Positions 1 to 10,180 of a stretch of 64,000 nucleotides of DNA are shown here, piece after piece (position 1 is the first letter of the stretch; every line of letters begins with the position of its first letter). The stretch comes from Anaerolineae bacterium (GTDB lineage: Bacteria; Chloroflexota; Anaerolineae; Aggregatilineales; UBA2796), in NCBI GenBank assembly GCA_019637615.1, contig JAHBVJ010000003.1:124001-188000 (forward strand). The letters are read 5' to 3'. A model generated the notes under the pieces. The model did not search any database, was not told the origin of the DNA, and worked only from the letters and a program-made list of their open reading frames with translations. A program made the translations under genes and the position numbers.

Positions 1-6
1 CCGTCG

Positions 7-3000
7 TTACGCGTTACTGACCTCGACAGAACTCGCCAGCGGGATGAAGAAATGGAATGTAGTGCCGACGTTCAGCCTACTTTCCACCCACAGCCGCCCG
101 CCGTGCGACTCGACCAGCCCACGCGTCAGCGTCATGCCCAAGCCAGTGCCGGGTTGTTCACGCGCGCGGGGATTATCGCTGCGCCAATATGCGGTAAACA
201 ATTTCGCCAGATCGGTGTCATCCATGCCGATGCCTGTATCCGAGATCGCGCAGTACATCACATCCCCGATCTTTTGCAGATCCCAGATATTTTGCCGGAC
301 TTCTGCCGTGATGGTGATGGTGCCTTCTGTTGGCGTGTACTTGTGCGCATTGCTGATGAAATTGGTCATGATCTGGATCAGGCGCAGTTCATCACCCCAC
401 ACGGGCGGCAAGTTTTCGACCACATTCAGGACGACGGTTTGCTCTTTCTCATCGATGGCACGCTGCTGTGGACGCAGCGACTCGAGGATGACATTGTTGA
501 AGCTGACGGGCGCGAACCGCAGCGTCAGTTTGCCGGATTCTTGCGCCACAAGGTCGCGAAGGTCATCCACCAACTGCTGCATACGCACGACGTTTTTGCG
601 GATGACGGCGATAAAATTCTGCTGCTGATCGTTAAGCTGCCCCGTCAAGCCGCCGAGTAGCACTTCTGCATAGCCCTTGATCGAAGCCATCGGGTTCTTC
701 AACTCGTGCGCCACGAAGCCGACGAATTTGGTGCGTGATTGGTTCGCCTCGTCAAGCTGCGTATACAGTTGCGCATTCGTGATCGCGGTGTTGGCGTGTT
801 CTGCCAACGCCTGAATTTGTGCCAGCGAGGTCGGGCTAAAGGCGTTCGGTTCAAGGCTTTCGAGCAGCAGTACCGCGCTGATCGTCTGCCCTGTAATCAG
901 CGGCACGGCGAGTTGGCTTTGCGCATCGGGTAACAGCGCCAGCGCAGGCAGCATCGAATCGCCCTGCACTGTCCACGCGTGTCCGGTCTGGTAGACGCGG
1001 CCCAACGTGCCTTCGGTCAGATCAAGCGTCATCGATGGCTGCATGATGTCCGGCGGATAGTTCCGGCTGCCAGCCACCACAAACTGCGATGTTTCGGGAT
1101 AAGAGAGTACCAACGCGCCGACCGTCGCGTTACTCTCGCGCAACGCGTTCTCGACGGTCAGATCAATCACACGTTGAAGATCGAGCGTGCGGTTCAATTC
1201 TTGGTCGATTTTCTGCATCGAGTCGAGCTGCTGGACGCGGATCGCCAATTGTTCGTCCGTGCTACGATACAGCCGTGCATTATCGATGGCGACAGCGGCT
1301 TGGCTGGCAAATGTGTTCAGCAGTTCAAGGTCTTGGTCATTGAAGTTATGACCATCCTTTTTGTTGATTACTTCCAGCACGCCGATCACCACGCCACGGG
1401 CGGTCAGTGGCACAGCAAGGATCGCGTTGGTGGTGAAGGCTTGCCCGCGCTGCGTATCGATTTCGCCAAACCAACGATTATCGCGCTGCGTATCGTTCAC
1501 GATCACGGGACGTCCAGTCGTCGCCACGGTGCCCGCGATGCCGCTCGTCAACGGAATGCGCTTGCCCATCAGTTCGCTGCCTGTGCCGCCCACGCCGAGC
1601 GCAAAGACAAGCTCTTGATCGTTGTCGGCGCGCAACAGCAAACTACCCGCTTGGCAGTTCAAGATTTCGACAGCAGATTCCGTGATGATCCCCAACAGTT
1701 GGTCAACATCTTCGAAGGCCGTCGCCAAGCGCGAACTGATATCGTTCAGCGCTTTCATCTGCCGTTCACGTTCTTGCGCGGAATTCAGCAGGCGTGTCTT
1801 GTACAGCGCCGTCGCCGCCAAGCTGGCGATGTCCCAGAAGATGCGCATCTGATCGCCAGAATAGGTCACGGTGGGATCGGTGGTCGCCAGCGCCAGACAG
1901 CCGAGGTTGATACCTTCACCAGCGTTCAGTGGCACACCCATCCATGCTCGCAGTGCCGGATTGTCGATGCGGCTGCGCGGATCGCGACGCTGAGTTTCCT
2001 GCACGAAGTTATCGGTTTCGAATGGCTGCTGCGTGCGGATCACTTCGCTGTACAGGTCACGCCCTAGCTTCCAACGGTTGCCCTCGCGTTCCTCAATACG
2101 ATCATTGTCTTCTTGGTAGAACGTGAAAGAGAGTTCGTCTGTTTGCTGGTCGCGCAGCACGATGTAGAAGTTTTTGGTCGGGATGACCTTATCGACCTGC
2201 GCATAGATGAATTCCAGCAGCGTGTCGAAGTCCATGACGATGTTGAGCGCCGCGCTAACCTGTGACAGCACCTTCAACTCACGCTCATTCCGCTGCGCCT
2301 CAAGGATGATCTGCGCACGTTCGTAAGCCGCGGCGGCTTGGGTCGCGACGGCTTCTAGATAGCGTGTTTCTTCAAACCCATAATCGGTGCGGTTTTGCCG
2401 CGCGCCGAGCGCCACGAAGCCATTCAGACGGCGTGCGCTGCGCAACCGAACGATAACTGGCGTGTTCAAAATGGTCAAACGTGCGCGTTCGGCTGCGGAT
2501 CGGATCGGCGGCGTTTCCGACACGTCCAAGCGTAAGATGCTCGTCTCGCCGTTGAACAATGCGACCAGATCGCTATCCGCACGGAAGCGCAGGTCCGTCA
2601 CCGGTTTGCCCGTCACCACATCCGGCACTGCTTCATAGTCGTTGGAGGGATAGCTGCGCAGGAACACATACATATATTGCGGTGCCAGTGCATCCTGCAA
2701 TTCTTCTACGACCGTCTTGCTGACCTCGTGCAGTTCCACGCTGCTGGCAATTTTGCGTGACAGTGCTTCCAAACGCTGTTCGTACTGCCGCCGCTGGCGG
2801 AAGAATGCCGCGTCAATCGCCCGCTCGATGCGCAACCGCATCGGCGTGAACAGCAACGCGATCACGAACAGCGTCAGCGCGATCACAATCGGGTTTTCGG
2901 CCTTCAGCAGACCTGCCGTAAGGATGTATACTGCCGTCGTCACTAGCACGAAGCTGATGATCAATAGCGCGCCCATCACGCCATAGGTGATGCCGGTACC

Positions 3001-4209
3001 GATGATTTTCTCGCTGGAGACTGGATTCGGCCCCTGAGCGTAGGCAACACTTATCGGCACGCTCAGGAACAATGGCAAGAAATACACAGATGAGAAAGTG
3101 ATGCCCGTTGTGCCCGTTACGCGCTCGATCACGACCATGATCAGCCACACAAAGGTCGGGGCCACCGCTAACATCAAACCGAGGATCACTAGCGCAGATT
3201 TTTCGCGCAGTACGGGCGACGTAGACCGCCGATAGCGCACGACCATCGTTGTGATCACGACGAATGCGCCCATCACGGCGGAAACGATGCCTGCGATCTG
3301 TGGCGCGTCGTAAAAAGCGTCCGATCCGTTGACGAAGTACAAAATCACGCTGATGGCGAATAGGGCAATGGGGCTGATGATCAGCAGCCAACGCAGCCAT
3401 GAGCGTTGATGAATGCTCTGCAACGGGTAGGGAAATTCTAGCCCGATCTGAATGAAGATAACGCCGACCGCACACGCTCCCACCAACCAGAACGGGGCTA
3501 ACTGGAACGTTGACAGTCCTTCAAAACGGGAAATTAGCCCGACTGCTCCCGCCGCACAGAACCCAATGATCAGCCGCGCAAAGGGCTGTTCACGCCGCCG
3601 AATCCACATCCACCAGCCGATAGCCAGCATGATGATTTCAACGATGAAGCCAACACCGAACTGCGTCGCAAAATCGGTAAAGGGGAATTGGCTCAGGCGG
3701 TAGGAATAAGCGCAGGTCGCGCCCTCGGAGGTGAACATCGAGCACGCCGGATTGGGTACCCTGAATTGACCTGCCCGGAAAACTTTCACGGTGATTAATT
3801 GTGCGGGACGACGTGTGGCGAGGATGTCGTTGAGCATCACTCCGGGATTAGGCTGACCCTCGAAGTTGACTTCTTGCTTAACACCCGCATCATCATAGGC
3901 GATACCGAGAATCCGGTCGAACGTCTTGAGATTGGCATTGAACCCCGCCCACGGTTGATTCGTGACGGAAACAGTGCCGCTGATCACCAGATCATGCGAA
4001 ACAAGCACCCCTAAGAAAGGATGGTTATACCAGTTAAACGCCAGCAACGCGCTATACAGCACTACCAGCGTAGAGACGATCAAGCCTGCTGTAGCGGCTA
4101 CGCTGCCTACCCATTCGGTTGACCGTCCAGCGACCTGTTCATGCGTGATCTTGACAACGTCTGTTGCATCTTCGCCGGTAAGCGTGCGTCGCCGCGCCTC
4201 GGTAGTCAT
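7..4209 (-). CDS. GAF-rich membrane sensor histidine kinase
   Basis: A 1400-residue sensor kinase. Residues about 34-56 form one membrane segment, and residues about 185-460 hold a further set of hydrophobic segments. Then come four GAF-like domains (about 500-640, 650-810, 830-985, 1005-1145), a HisKA domain with the phospho-acceptor in VAHELKNP (about H1166), and a C-terminal HATPase_c domain with NFISNAHKY (N box), DTGIGM (G1) and GTGLGM (G2). It should autophosphorylate at the membrane in response to signals read by the GAF domains and pass phosphate to an unlinked response regulator; none is adjacent. The start is the first ATG, which leaves a short divergent gap to the OsmC gene. Family-level function is firm; the ligand is unknown. 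Confidence 0.93.
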   Translation of the reverse strand: MTTEARRRTLTGEDATDVVKITHEQVAGRSTEWVGSVAATAGLIVSTLVVLYSALLAFNWYNHPFLGVLVSHDLVISGTVSVTNQPWAGFNANLKTFDRILGIAYDDAGVKQEVNFEGQPNPGVMLNDILATRRPAQLITVKVFRAGQFRVPNPACSMFTSEGATCAYSYRLSQFPFTDFATQFGVGFIVEIIMLAIGWWMWIRRREQPFARLIIGFCAAGAVGLISRFEGLSTFQLAPFWLVGACAVGVIFIQIGLEFPYPLQSIHQRSWLRWLLIISPIALFAISVILYFVNGSDAFYDAPQIAGIVSAVMGAFVVITTMVVRYRRSTSPVLREKSALVILGLMLAVAPTFVWLIMVVIERVTGTTGITFSSVYFLPLFLSVPISVAYAQGPNPVSSEKIIGTGITYGVMGALLIISFVLVTTAVYILTAGLLKAENPIVIALTLFVIALLFTPMRLRIERAIDAAFFRQRRQYEQRLEALSRKIASSVELHEVSKTVVEELQDALAPQYMYVFLRSYPSNDYEAVPDVVTGKPVTDLRFRADSDLVALFNGETSILRLDVSETPPIRSAAERARLTILNTPVIVRLRSARRLNGFVALGARQNRTDYGFEETRYLEAVATQAAAAYERAQIILEAQRNERELKVLSQVSAALNIVMDFDTLLEFIYAQVDKVIPTKNFYIVLRDQQTDELSFTFYQEDNDRIEEREGNRWKLGRDLYSEVIRTQQPFETDNFVQETQRRDPRSRIDNPALRAWMGVPLNAGEGINLGCLALATTDPTVTYSGDQMRIFWDIASLAATALYKTRLLNSAQERERQMKALNDISSRLATAFEDVDQLLGIITESAVEILNCQAGSLLLRADNDQELVFALGVGGTGSELMGKRIPLTSGIAGTVATTGRPVIVNDTQRDNRWFGEIDTQRGQAFTTNAILAVPLTARGVVIGVLEVINKKDGHNFNDQDLELLNTFASQAAVAIDNARLYRSTDEQLAIRVQQLDSMQKIDQELNRTLDLQRVIDLTVENALRESNATVGALVLSYPETSQFVVAGSRNYPPDIMQPSMTLDLTEGTLGRVYQTGHAWTVQGDSMLPALALLPDAQSQLAVPLITGQTISAVLLLESLEPNAFSPTSLAQIQALAEHANTAITNAQLYTQLDEANQSRTKFVGFVAHELKNPMASIKGYAEVLLGGLTGQLNDQQQNFIAVIRKNVVRMQQLVDDLRDLVAQESGKLTLRFAPVSFNNVILESLRPQQRAIDEKEQTVVLNVVENLPPVWGDELRLIQIMTNFISNAHKYTPTEGTITITAEVRQNIWDLQKIGDVMYCAISDTGIGMDDTDLAKLFTAYWRSDNPRAREQPGTGLGMTLTRGLVESHGGRLWVESRLNVGTTFHFFIPLASSVEVSNA

Positions 4210-4354
4210 GCTTACTCGCTACTCCACACCGCATACTAACTTCATTAGATCAATGGGATTGTATCACAATAGTTGTCGCCTGAAAGGTGTTGTGATAGCC
4301 TTGCAATGTCCATATTGATCAATACTTCAGCAACTTGGGAAGGAAAAACAAACC

Positions 4355-4792
4355 ATGGCAGATATTGTGCGTGGTGCAAGCGCTCAATGGAACGGCACAA
4401 TCAAAGAAGGCAGCGGCACCTTTGGCGTCGATAGCGGCGTTATCAAAGATGTTCCCTATACGTTCGCGGCTCGCTTCGAAACGGCTCCCGGCACCAATCC
4501 AGAAGAACTCATCGGCGCTGCTCACGCGGCCTGCTTCACCATGAACCTGACGGGCACGCTGGGCAAATATGGCTTCACGGCGAAGACCATCAATACGACG
4601 GCAAGCGTAACGCTTTCCGGCCCGCAGCCCGGTGGTCGCAAAGTACTCAAGATCGTCCTCACCACCCGTGCCAGCGTAGATGGCATCGACGCCGCCAAGT
4701 TTCAAGAGATCGCCACGGAAGCCGAGCAAACCTGCCCTATCAGCAACGCGCTGCGTGCTGTCCCTATCGAATTAGACGCGGCGTTAGTCTAG
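4355..4792 (+). CDS. OsmC/Ohr-family peroxiredoxin
   Basis: A 145-residue OsmC-fold protein of usual family length. The two redox cysteines are visible in AHAACFTMN (about C54) and EQTCPISNA (about C128). Family members reduce organic hydroperoxides in the cytoplasm, using lipoyl or other dithiol reductants. The spacing and the SAN-like C-terminal motif fit the OsmC rather than the Ohr branch. The gene is single, divergent from the upstream kinase, with a GC-rich hairpin terminator just downstream. The subfamily is inferred. Confidence 0.93.
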   Translation: MADIVRGASAQWNGTIKEGSGTFGVDSGVIKDVPYTFAARFETAPGTNPEELIGAAHAACFTMNLTGTLGKYGFTAKTINTTASVTLSGPQPGGRKVLKIVLTTRASVDGIDAAKFQEIATEAEQTCPISNALRAVPIELDAALV

Positions 4793-4839
4793 TTCAGTCA
4801 GCAGTTACCAACTGTTAGAAAACTCAAACAATCTTTCTG

Positions 4840-4866
4840 GACGGCAGCACATCCGCTGCCGTCTTT
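4840..4866 (+). terminator. Intrinsic terminator after osmC-like gene
   Basis: A 9-bp perfect stem GACGGCAGC / GCTGCCGTC with a 6-nt loop, followed by TTTC. It lies 48 bases after the OsmC stop codon. Confidence 0.75.
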
Positions 4867-4955
4867 CGTTCAGATTTTGATTTGATTGGAATGTCGGGCT
4901 GCGATAATTCAGGATACACTGAGGATTGGCCTTGTTAGCGTCAGGGAGCGGAGTA

Positions 4956-5273
4956 ATGAAAGATATAGCCTTTATCTTCCTAATCCTGTTTGCGGTTTCC
5001 ATGTTGATTATTTACGTAGCAGTACGGCGACGCTGGCTATCGTTGAGCATCGCAGGTGGCGGTGGCGCAGTCGTGAATTCGCTGTGTTTCATCTTGTACT
5101 GCATCGCCCGTGAGATGAGCTTTGCCCAAGCTATTGTGCTGGGCGCGTTTTTTGGCTGCCTATTCACTGTGATGACGCTCATCGCCGCTACCTACTTCAA
5201 CGCCCAAGAACGCGCGCGGTTAGCGCAGCCCCAACCGACTGAGCCGCAACCACAGCCAGACTCACTTTTGTGA
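4956..5273 (+). CDS. Small two- or three-helix membrane protein
   Basis: I do not recognise this protein. It has about 105 residues with hydrophobic segments at about 2-22, 28-50 and 54-76, ending in a charged and PQ-rich tail. The ATG at 4956 is preferred over an upstream TTG at 4926 because GGGAG sits about 8 bases before it. The stop codon abuts the stop of the convergent lipoprotein gene in the sequence TGATCA. It probably sits in the cytoplasmic membrane. Confidence 0.6.
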   Translation: MKDIAFIFLILFAVSMLIIYVAVRRRWLSLSIAGGGGAVVNSLCFILYCIAREMSFAQAIVLGAFFGCLFTVMTLIAATYFNAQERARLAQPQPTEPQPQPDSLL

Positions 5274-6005
5274 TCACGGGTTAGGCAGCAAAATTCCTTC
5301 GATGCGCTGGACGTGACGTGGCGTGTTCCATACCATCGTCGCCATGGATGCCTTGTCGGTGCCTATCGCATCGGGCAGCGCGAAGACGCTGAAACTCGCT
5401 TGCCATGTGCCGTCCAATTGGACGCGCGTCACGGGCTGATCTTCATACAACAACATTCCACAGAAGCGATCTTGTGTCGGATCCGCCATCGCGTAAAAGG
5501 TTGCTAAACGCCCATCCGGCAGCGGTTCTTGCGGCACCGTGTACACACCGATCAGCTCGGCCTTTCCGGCTTCATAGTCGGCGGTACTGGCAAGGTGCTG
5601 CGCTTGGAAGTGATAGCTAGTTCCATCGGCAGTTTGCACATCTCCGCTGATCAGTTGCGGTGTTTCGAGTGTCGCTGTTAACCGTGCATTGCGAGATACA
5701 CTGCGTGCCGTCAGCGCTGCCTCTGTACGATCCCCTTGCCCGAACCACGTATCGAGGTTCTGCCAGCGCTGTTCAGTCAGACTGCACAACATCGCCCGTA
5801 CCCGCGTCTTACTCACCAGCAGGGCGATCAAATCCTCGGTACTGGATGGGGTGGGCGGTTGCAACGCGCCAATGAACACCTCAATCGATTCTGTCGGTAG
5901 TGGCGTTGGCGTGCTTACCTGTAGTTGATCCGGTGGCTGACAACCGACAAGTAACGCACACAGGCCGACCAAGCACAACCAGCGTCGGCAGTTCCGCAGG
6001 AACAA
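5274..6005 (-). CDS. Secreted lipoprotein, unknown function
   Basis: The N-terminus has a basic stretch, a hydrophobic core and the lipobox LVGC, so the mature protein should be lipid-anchored outside the cell membrane. A Pro/Thr-rich linker (TPTPLPT) follows, then about 190 residues I cannot assign. I chose the TTG at 6005, which lies just after the AMMECR1 stop and follows a GAAGAGGA ribosome-binding site. The ATG at 6074 would overlap AMMECR1 by 64 bases and bury the signal peptide. It is the last gene of the flavin reductase-AMMECR1-lipoprotein run and is probably co-transcribed with it. Confidence 0.75.
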   Translation of the reverse strand: MFLRNCRRWLCLVGLCALLVGCQPPDQLQVSTPTPLPTESIEVFIGALQPPTPSSTEDLIALLVSKTRVRAMLCSLTEQRWQNLDTWFGQGDRTEAALTARSVSRNARLTATLETPQLISGDVQTADGTSYHFQAQHLASTADYEAGKAELIGVYTVPQEPLPDGRLATFYAMADPTQDRFCGMLLYEDQPVTRVQLDGTWQASFSVFALPDAIGTDKASMATMVWNTPRHVQRIEGILLPNP

Positions 6006-6010
6006 GCGCT

Positions 6011-6601
6011 TTAGTCCTCTTCTTCGAAACTGATCGACTGATACGTGAACACTTTCATCGGTAGCGTGCGCCATGCGTCACCGGGTAGACCCATCTTCCG
6101 ACTGAGCATCGTAAAGAACTGAGCGGGATCAGCGATGCTTTCCCACACTTGCGGTAGGTACGTCGCCCGATGATATCCATGTTGCAAAAATACACCGTCG
6201 ATGTTAGGCCGCACCCGTTTCAACAAATCCGCTGGACTCTCGTAGTCCAGTGGAACGGGCGGCGTCAGCACCGAAATCTCGATATTGATGTCCGGCGTTT
6301 CGTTGGCACTGACGGGGGAAAAGCGCGGATCGTGGAGCGCCGTTTGCTCGGTCGAGATGCTCACTTCTTCCGCCAACGGACGCCGCGCGGTTACGGTGCC
6401 CGTACAGCCCCGCAGTTCTTGCGTCTCGTTGCGCCGCAGTGTGACGAAACAAGCGCGCGGCTCTTTCAATGCAGCAGGGATGTTTCCAAGCTCTGGACGC
6501 GGTTGACCGTGCGTGACCGCTTCCAACGCCTGCCGCGCGATCCTCAACAGTTGCTTCTGCTCCTCATGCGTATACTCGGTGTTCATGGCGTCTGCCCTCA
6601 C
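6011..6601 (-). CDS. AMMECR1-domain protein (AmmeMemoRadiSam component A)
   Basis: A full-length AMMECR1 domain of about 190 residues, with the signature ELRGCTGTVTARRPL and the downstream motif DPRFSPV. AMMECR1 proteins are proposed to work with a Memo-like dioxygenase-fold protein and a radical SAM enzyme in an uncharacterised modification pathway. The radical SAM partner is in this window at 12.7 kb; I see no Memo gene. The GTG start at 6601 overlaps the flavin reductase stop (translational coupling); an ATG 15 bases downstream is an alternative start. Confidence 0.92.
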   Translation of the reverse strand: MRADAMNTEYTHEEQKQLLRIARQALEAVTHGQPRPELGNIPAALKEPRACFVTLRRNETQELRGCTGTVTARRPLAEEVSISTEQTALHDPRFSPVSANETPDINIEISVLTPPVPLDYESPADLLKRVRPNIDGVFLQHGYHRATYLPQVWESIADPAQFFTMLSRKMGLPGDAWRTLPMKVFTYQSISFEEED

Positions 6602-7113
6602 GGCTTTTGCGGCTGTTCAACCGGAGTCATCACCTGATAGTTGCGGTTATAGTACACCAACGGCGCGCGGTCTAGCGGCGCATGAGCGTAGATCACCTCG
6701 CCAAAAAAAACGGTGTGTGTCGTGGTGTCGTGGGTCGCGGTGACGCGGCAGTCCAGCCACCCGATAGCACCGACGATCAAATCTGCACCTGTCGCGCCCG
6801 TCGCTACTTCGACGCCCTCAAACCGCTGATCATGATCCAGAATACTAGGATCGAAGCCAGCAAATCGGTTGGAAATTTCTTCTTGCCCGACCCCTAGCAA
6901 AGAGATCGCGAAAATTTTCGACTTTTGTACCAGATCATGGGTGAAGGTGGTCTTGTTCAAGCAAACCAACACAGTTGGCGGTTCTAGCGAGACCGAGGTG
7001 AAACTGCTGACCGTCATGCCACCCCGCCGACCGTCTGCTACCGAGGTCACAATGGTTACGCCCGTCACCCATTGACGCATTGTTTGGCGCAGGGCATTGG
7101 AATCAACCATCAT
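6598..7113 (-). CDS. Flavin reductase-like (FMN-binding split-barrel) protein
   Basis: 171 residues matching the short-chain flavin reductase family. The N-terminal motif is WVTGVTIVTS, followed by GGMTVSSFTSVSLEPP (flavin binding) and a C-terminal HTVFFGEV. Members reduce FMN or FAD with NAD(P)H and supply it to monooxygenases. It is the first gene of a tight minus-strand run with AMMECR1 (4-base overlap) and a lipoprotein, which hints at a redox link to the AMMECR1 pathway. No monooxygenase partner is adjacent. Confidence 0.92.
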   Translation of the reverse strand: MMVDSNALRQTMRQWVTGVTIVTSVADGRRGGMTVSSFTSVSLEPPTVLVCLNKTTFTHDLVQKSKIFAISLLGVGQEEISNRFAGFDPSILDHDQRFEGVEVATGATGADLIVGAIGWLDCRVTATHDTTTHTVFFGEVIYAHAPLDRAPLVYYNRNYQVMTPVEQPQKP

Positions 7114-7233
7114 AATAACGAGCGCTCCTTGATCAACGAAATTTGAATGTAGAGCGAGGAAAAAGCGTCAGTGTCCGCACTTACGCCGAATTCAACGTCA
7201 CAATCAAGTTTAGCGCTTTTTTAAGGGAACTGA

Positions 7234-8925
7234 CTACAGAGGTTTCTTGTTGGCTGCGGTTGGCAACATTTTCACTGCATCTGCTTCGCTCACCAATGGC
7301 AACCAGACGCGAAATAACGCACCGCCTTCCGGCGCATTTTGAGCGCTCACACGTCCTTGATGGGCTTCAACGATCTTCTTCACGATGGTTAAGCCCAGTC
7401 CTGTGCCCGGTATATCGCTGTGCGTGGGACGATGTTCCTCCGCGCGGTAGTAACGATCAAATAGGTGCGGCAGGTCTTGTTCGCTGATGCCTTTGCCGTT
7501 GTCGCGCACATCAATCGCGACGCCCCCTTCAGAAGCGTGGACAGATACTGTCACTGTACTCCCCACTGGCGTGTATTTGAAGGCATTCTCGATCAGGTTC
7601 GTAAAGGCGGCTTCCATCCGAGCGCGGTCAATGAACACGGTCATTGGTTGTGAGTGAAACTGGGTGACCAAAGTGTGTTGTTGAACCATCGCCATCGCAT
7701 CATAGGCGCTGCCAATATCCTTGATCAACTCATTCACGTCCATCCTCATGCGTATGAGTTTGCTGCTGGACAGATGATCGAGTTCGGACATCGTCGCCAA
7801 ATCGCGGATCATATGCTGTAGCCGCACCACTTGTTGTTCAACCGCCGCCAAGCGGGGCGCGCGTGTTTCCTCATCTACCGCCTGTTTAATCAGGTAGACG
7901 TTTGTTTTGACCACGCTCAACGGACTCATCATATCGTGCGAAGCGTCCCCAATGATCTGTTGTAGCAGCGCCACCCGCTCACGTTCGATTGCCAGATCGA
8001 GCGACTGCTTTTCTGTCTTTTTACGTTCCGTGATGTCATGGATAGTCAACGCAACACATTCGTTGAACGGTACGATAACATACTCATATGAATGGTCGTC
8101 CAGCGTGACAAGGATGTCCGAGATTGTCTCTGTGCGGTGCAGTGCTTCTTGGCAGCGATTTAACAACACCTCGCCACAGCCCGCAGGCAGCATAGACGCT
8201 TGCAAAATACGCGCGGGTACCGTTGTCCGTGGGATGCCAGACTGCTGCTCTGCTAGCCGATTCGCCTCAAGGATGATCCAGTCAGCACTGCCGTCCCGAT
8301 ACTCCAAAATATAGAAACTGTTCAGACTGCCGTCGATGGCAGCTCGAAAGCGCGACTGACTATGCAGCAGTTGGATAGAACGCGTCTGCAAGTTGGCTTC
8401 GGATTGCCGCAGCAGCCAATTGCTCAAGACCGTCAACGCCGTCGATCCGACGATATAGCCGAAAGTAAGCGGCAGCGCGTACCAATCGCCGGGGAAAATG
8501 ATGGACGCCCCCTCCACCACCGCTAAACTGAGCACCGTTGTCACGATGATGCCGCGCAAGTCGTAGAACAAGCTGCTCATAAAGATCGGCAGCAGCGCCA
8601 AAACTGCGGTATGTGCATTAGGATATTCGCGGAGCATGGCTAAAACAAACAGCAGGATTAACGCCATGCTCGTTGGATAGGCGATCTTATACGCGCGGGT
8701 GCGCGATAATAGATAGATGCCGACGCCTGCGATCCCCATTAACCCCATGATCAGCACGCCTTCGGCAAAGAAGTCCAACATAGCCAGCGGCACGATCAGC
8801 AGTGCATCGATGAGGATGACGCTCAATACAAACGATACGAGGAATCGCACCCGTCGCCGCTCTTGAACATCAACGATGCTTGGGTGAGGCGCTGTTAAAA
8901 GCATTAAGGTGCGATTCAAATGCAT
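7234..8925 (-). CDS. Membrane PAS sensor histidine kinase
   Basis: About 563 residues from the ATG at 8925; an upstream ATG at 8985 adds 20 residues that do not look like an N-terminus. Several hydrophobic helices span about residues 30-170, followed by a coiled linker and a PAS-like domain (about 180-290). HisKA follows with GDASHDMMSPLSVVK (H about 329), then HATPase_c with NLIENAFKYTP, DNGKGIS and GTGLGLTIVKKIVE. It is a classical orthodox kinase with no response regulator next to it. The sensed signal is unknown. Confidence 0.92.
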   Translation of the reverse strand: MHLNRTLMLLTAPHPSIVDVQERRRVRFLVSFVLSVILIDALLIVPLAMLDFFAEGVLIMGLMGIAGVGIYLLSRTRAYKIAYPTSMALILLFVLAMLREYPNAHTAVLALLPIFMSSLFYDLRGIIVTTVLSLAVVEGASIIFPGDWYALPLTFGYIVGSTALTVLSNWLLRQSEANLQTRSIQLLHSQSRFRAAIDGSLNSFYILEYRDGSADWIILEANRLAEQQSGIPRTTVPARILQASMLPAGCGEVLLNRCQEALHRTETISDILVTLDDHSYEYVIVPFNECVALTIHDITERKKTEKQSLDLAIERERVALLQQIIGDASHDMMSPLSVVKTNVYLIKQAVDEETRAPRLAAVEQQVVRLQHMIRDLATMSELDHLSSSKLIRMRMDVNELIKDIGSAYDAMAMVQQHTLVTQFHSQPMTVFIDRARMEAAFTNLIENAFKYTPVGSTVTVSVHASEGGVAIDVRDNGKGISEQDLPHLFDRYYRAEEHRPTHSDIPGTGLGLTIVKKIVEAHQGRVSAQNAPEGGALFRVWLPLVSEADAVKMLPTAANKKPL

Positions 8926-9141
8926 TTTCCAGCGTGCCAAAGGCGGTGTCAGCACTGTTGCGCGAGGTCGAATGCACACAAGCAACTCTATTTCAGATCA
9001 AGACATAAACCTTATAGTGACTTAACAAATTCATTCTAAATCTACACGTAGCATAAACTCAAGTGATGCTAAATTTATTCGTGAAAATTTCGGAATTCAG
9101 GGTTAATTTGTACAGTAGCGTATTAGTAGATTCATAAACAA

Positions 9142-9170
9142 AGAGACAGTCCACCCATAGAACTGTCTCT
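9142..9170 (-). terminator. Intrinsic terminator of the SH3-like gene
   Basis: A perfect 9-bp inverted repeat AGAGACAGT / ACTGTCTCT with an 11-base loop. Read on the minus strand it is followed by TTTGTTT, so it suits the minus-strand gene that ends at 9233. The rest of the gap from 8926 to 9232 is AT-rich, with no coding signal. Confidence 0.75.
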
Positions 9171-9232
9171 CTTTACAGTACCGATTTCAGGCGAAAATCA
9201 CGCTAGTTCATGAACAACGAAGTGGCCTTGTT

Positions 9233-10180
9233 TTAGCGTAAGATCGGCAGATTGCGCAATGGAACTTCAATCAGCGAATAGTAGCGCGAGGCTGACCACC
9301 CTGCAATCCCATTAAAGCTGACCAGAATCCATCTGCTATCTGCCGTTCGCCCATACACAGCGACAAAGGACGAATAGCGGATGCGACCAATGGTAGCGAA
9401 GTTAGTTCCCGGCCCTTGCCGCACACGCACCGTATACAGTGCCCGTGCCGACGAAACAGGCACCCCCGGCACGACCACGCTGGAAACCTGCTGGCTCGGA
9501 TCGAGCGTCGTGGGTGGAGCGGTCAGATTGTTGAACGTCGAGCCGAAGTCAATATCGCGTGAGTGAATCCACACGAGGTTGTCGCCGCCGACATAGATCG
9601 CCGTCCATGTGCGCTCCGGATTCACGTAGATCGCCGTGAACTCGCGTCCACGTTCTACGCTCAGATCGAGCGCAGCCCCGTTTGGCGCGGTATACAGTGC
9701 TGTATCAGCCAGCATTACGCCTTTAAGACCGTTTGGCAGCAGTTCCGCTAGTCGGTCAGTATGCTGACCAACACCCGTCAAGCACGCGCTGTCGGTGACC
9801 TGTTCGCTCACCACGCTGATGGGGCGCGCCAGCATGTCAAGATCGACAACTTGGAAATGGATAGGCGACACGGCATTTTCGACGGTCACCGCATACGGCA
9901 TATCGATCACCCACGCACGGTCGGTGATCCCCACGCGCCGTGCCGAATCTTCACGGAATAGCACCTGATTGGCGCTGTCAACCACCTGAAATCGGAAGCG
10001 ATCCCAGCTATCTTGATCGTTAGTGACGCCCGTTACGCTGACGTCAACGGAGAAATGATGACAGCTTGCCACGAACCCACGTAGTTCTACCATGTTAGCA
10101 GCGGTCGCGTGGTTGATCGGCGCGGCACCTACCAGTAAAGACGCGGCAGCACTCAGTGCCAATAAGGATTTTCGAAGCAT
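9233..10180 (-). CDS. Secreted protein with C-terminal bacterial SH3-like domain
   Basis: 315 residues. A Sec signal peptide (basic MLRKS, hydrophobic core, small residues before ANMVEL) is followed by a middle beta-rich region. The C-terminus matches an SH3_3-type domain: YTVRVRQGPGTNFATIGRI and SRWILVSFNGIAGW. A second, weaker SH3-like stretch is seen around residues 155-210. Such domains usually bind cell wall or protein ligands outside the cell. The ATG at 10180 is set by a perfect AGGAGG five bases upstream. It is a monocistronic gene divergent from the 10387 gene. Confidence 0.85.
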   Translation of the reverse strand: MLRKSLLALSAAASLLVGAAPINHATAANMVELRGFVASCHHFSVDVSVTGVTNDQDSWDRFRFQVVDSANQVLFREDSARRVGITDRAWVIDMPYAVTVENAVSPIHFQVVDLDMLARPISVVSEQVTDSACLTGVGQHTDRLAELLPNGLKGVMLADTALYTAPNGAALDLSVERGREFTAIYVNPERTWTAIYVGGDNLVWIHSRDIDFGSTFNNLTAPPTTLDPSQQVSSVVVPGVPVSSARALYTVRVRQGPGTNFATIGRIRYSSFVAVYGRTADSRWILVSFNGIAGWSASRYYSLIEVPLRNLPILR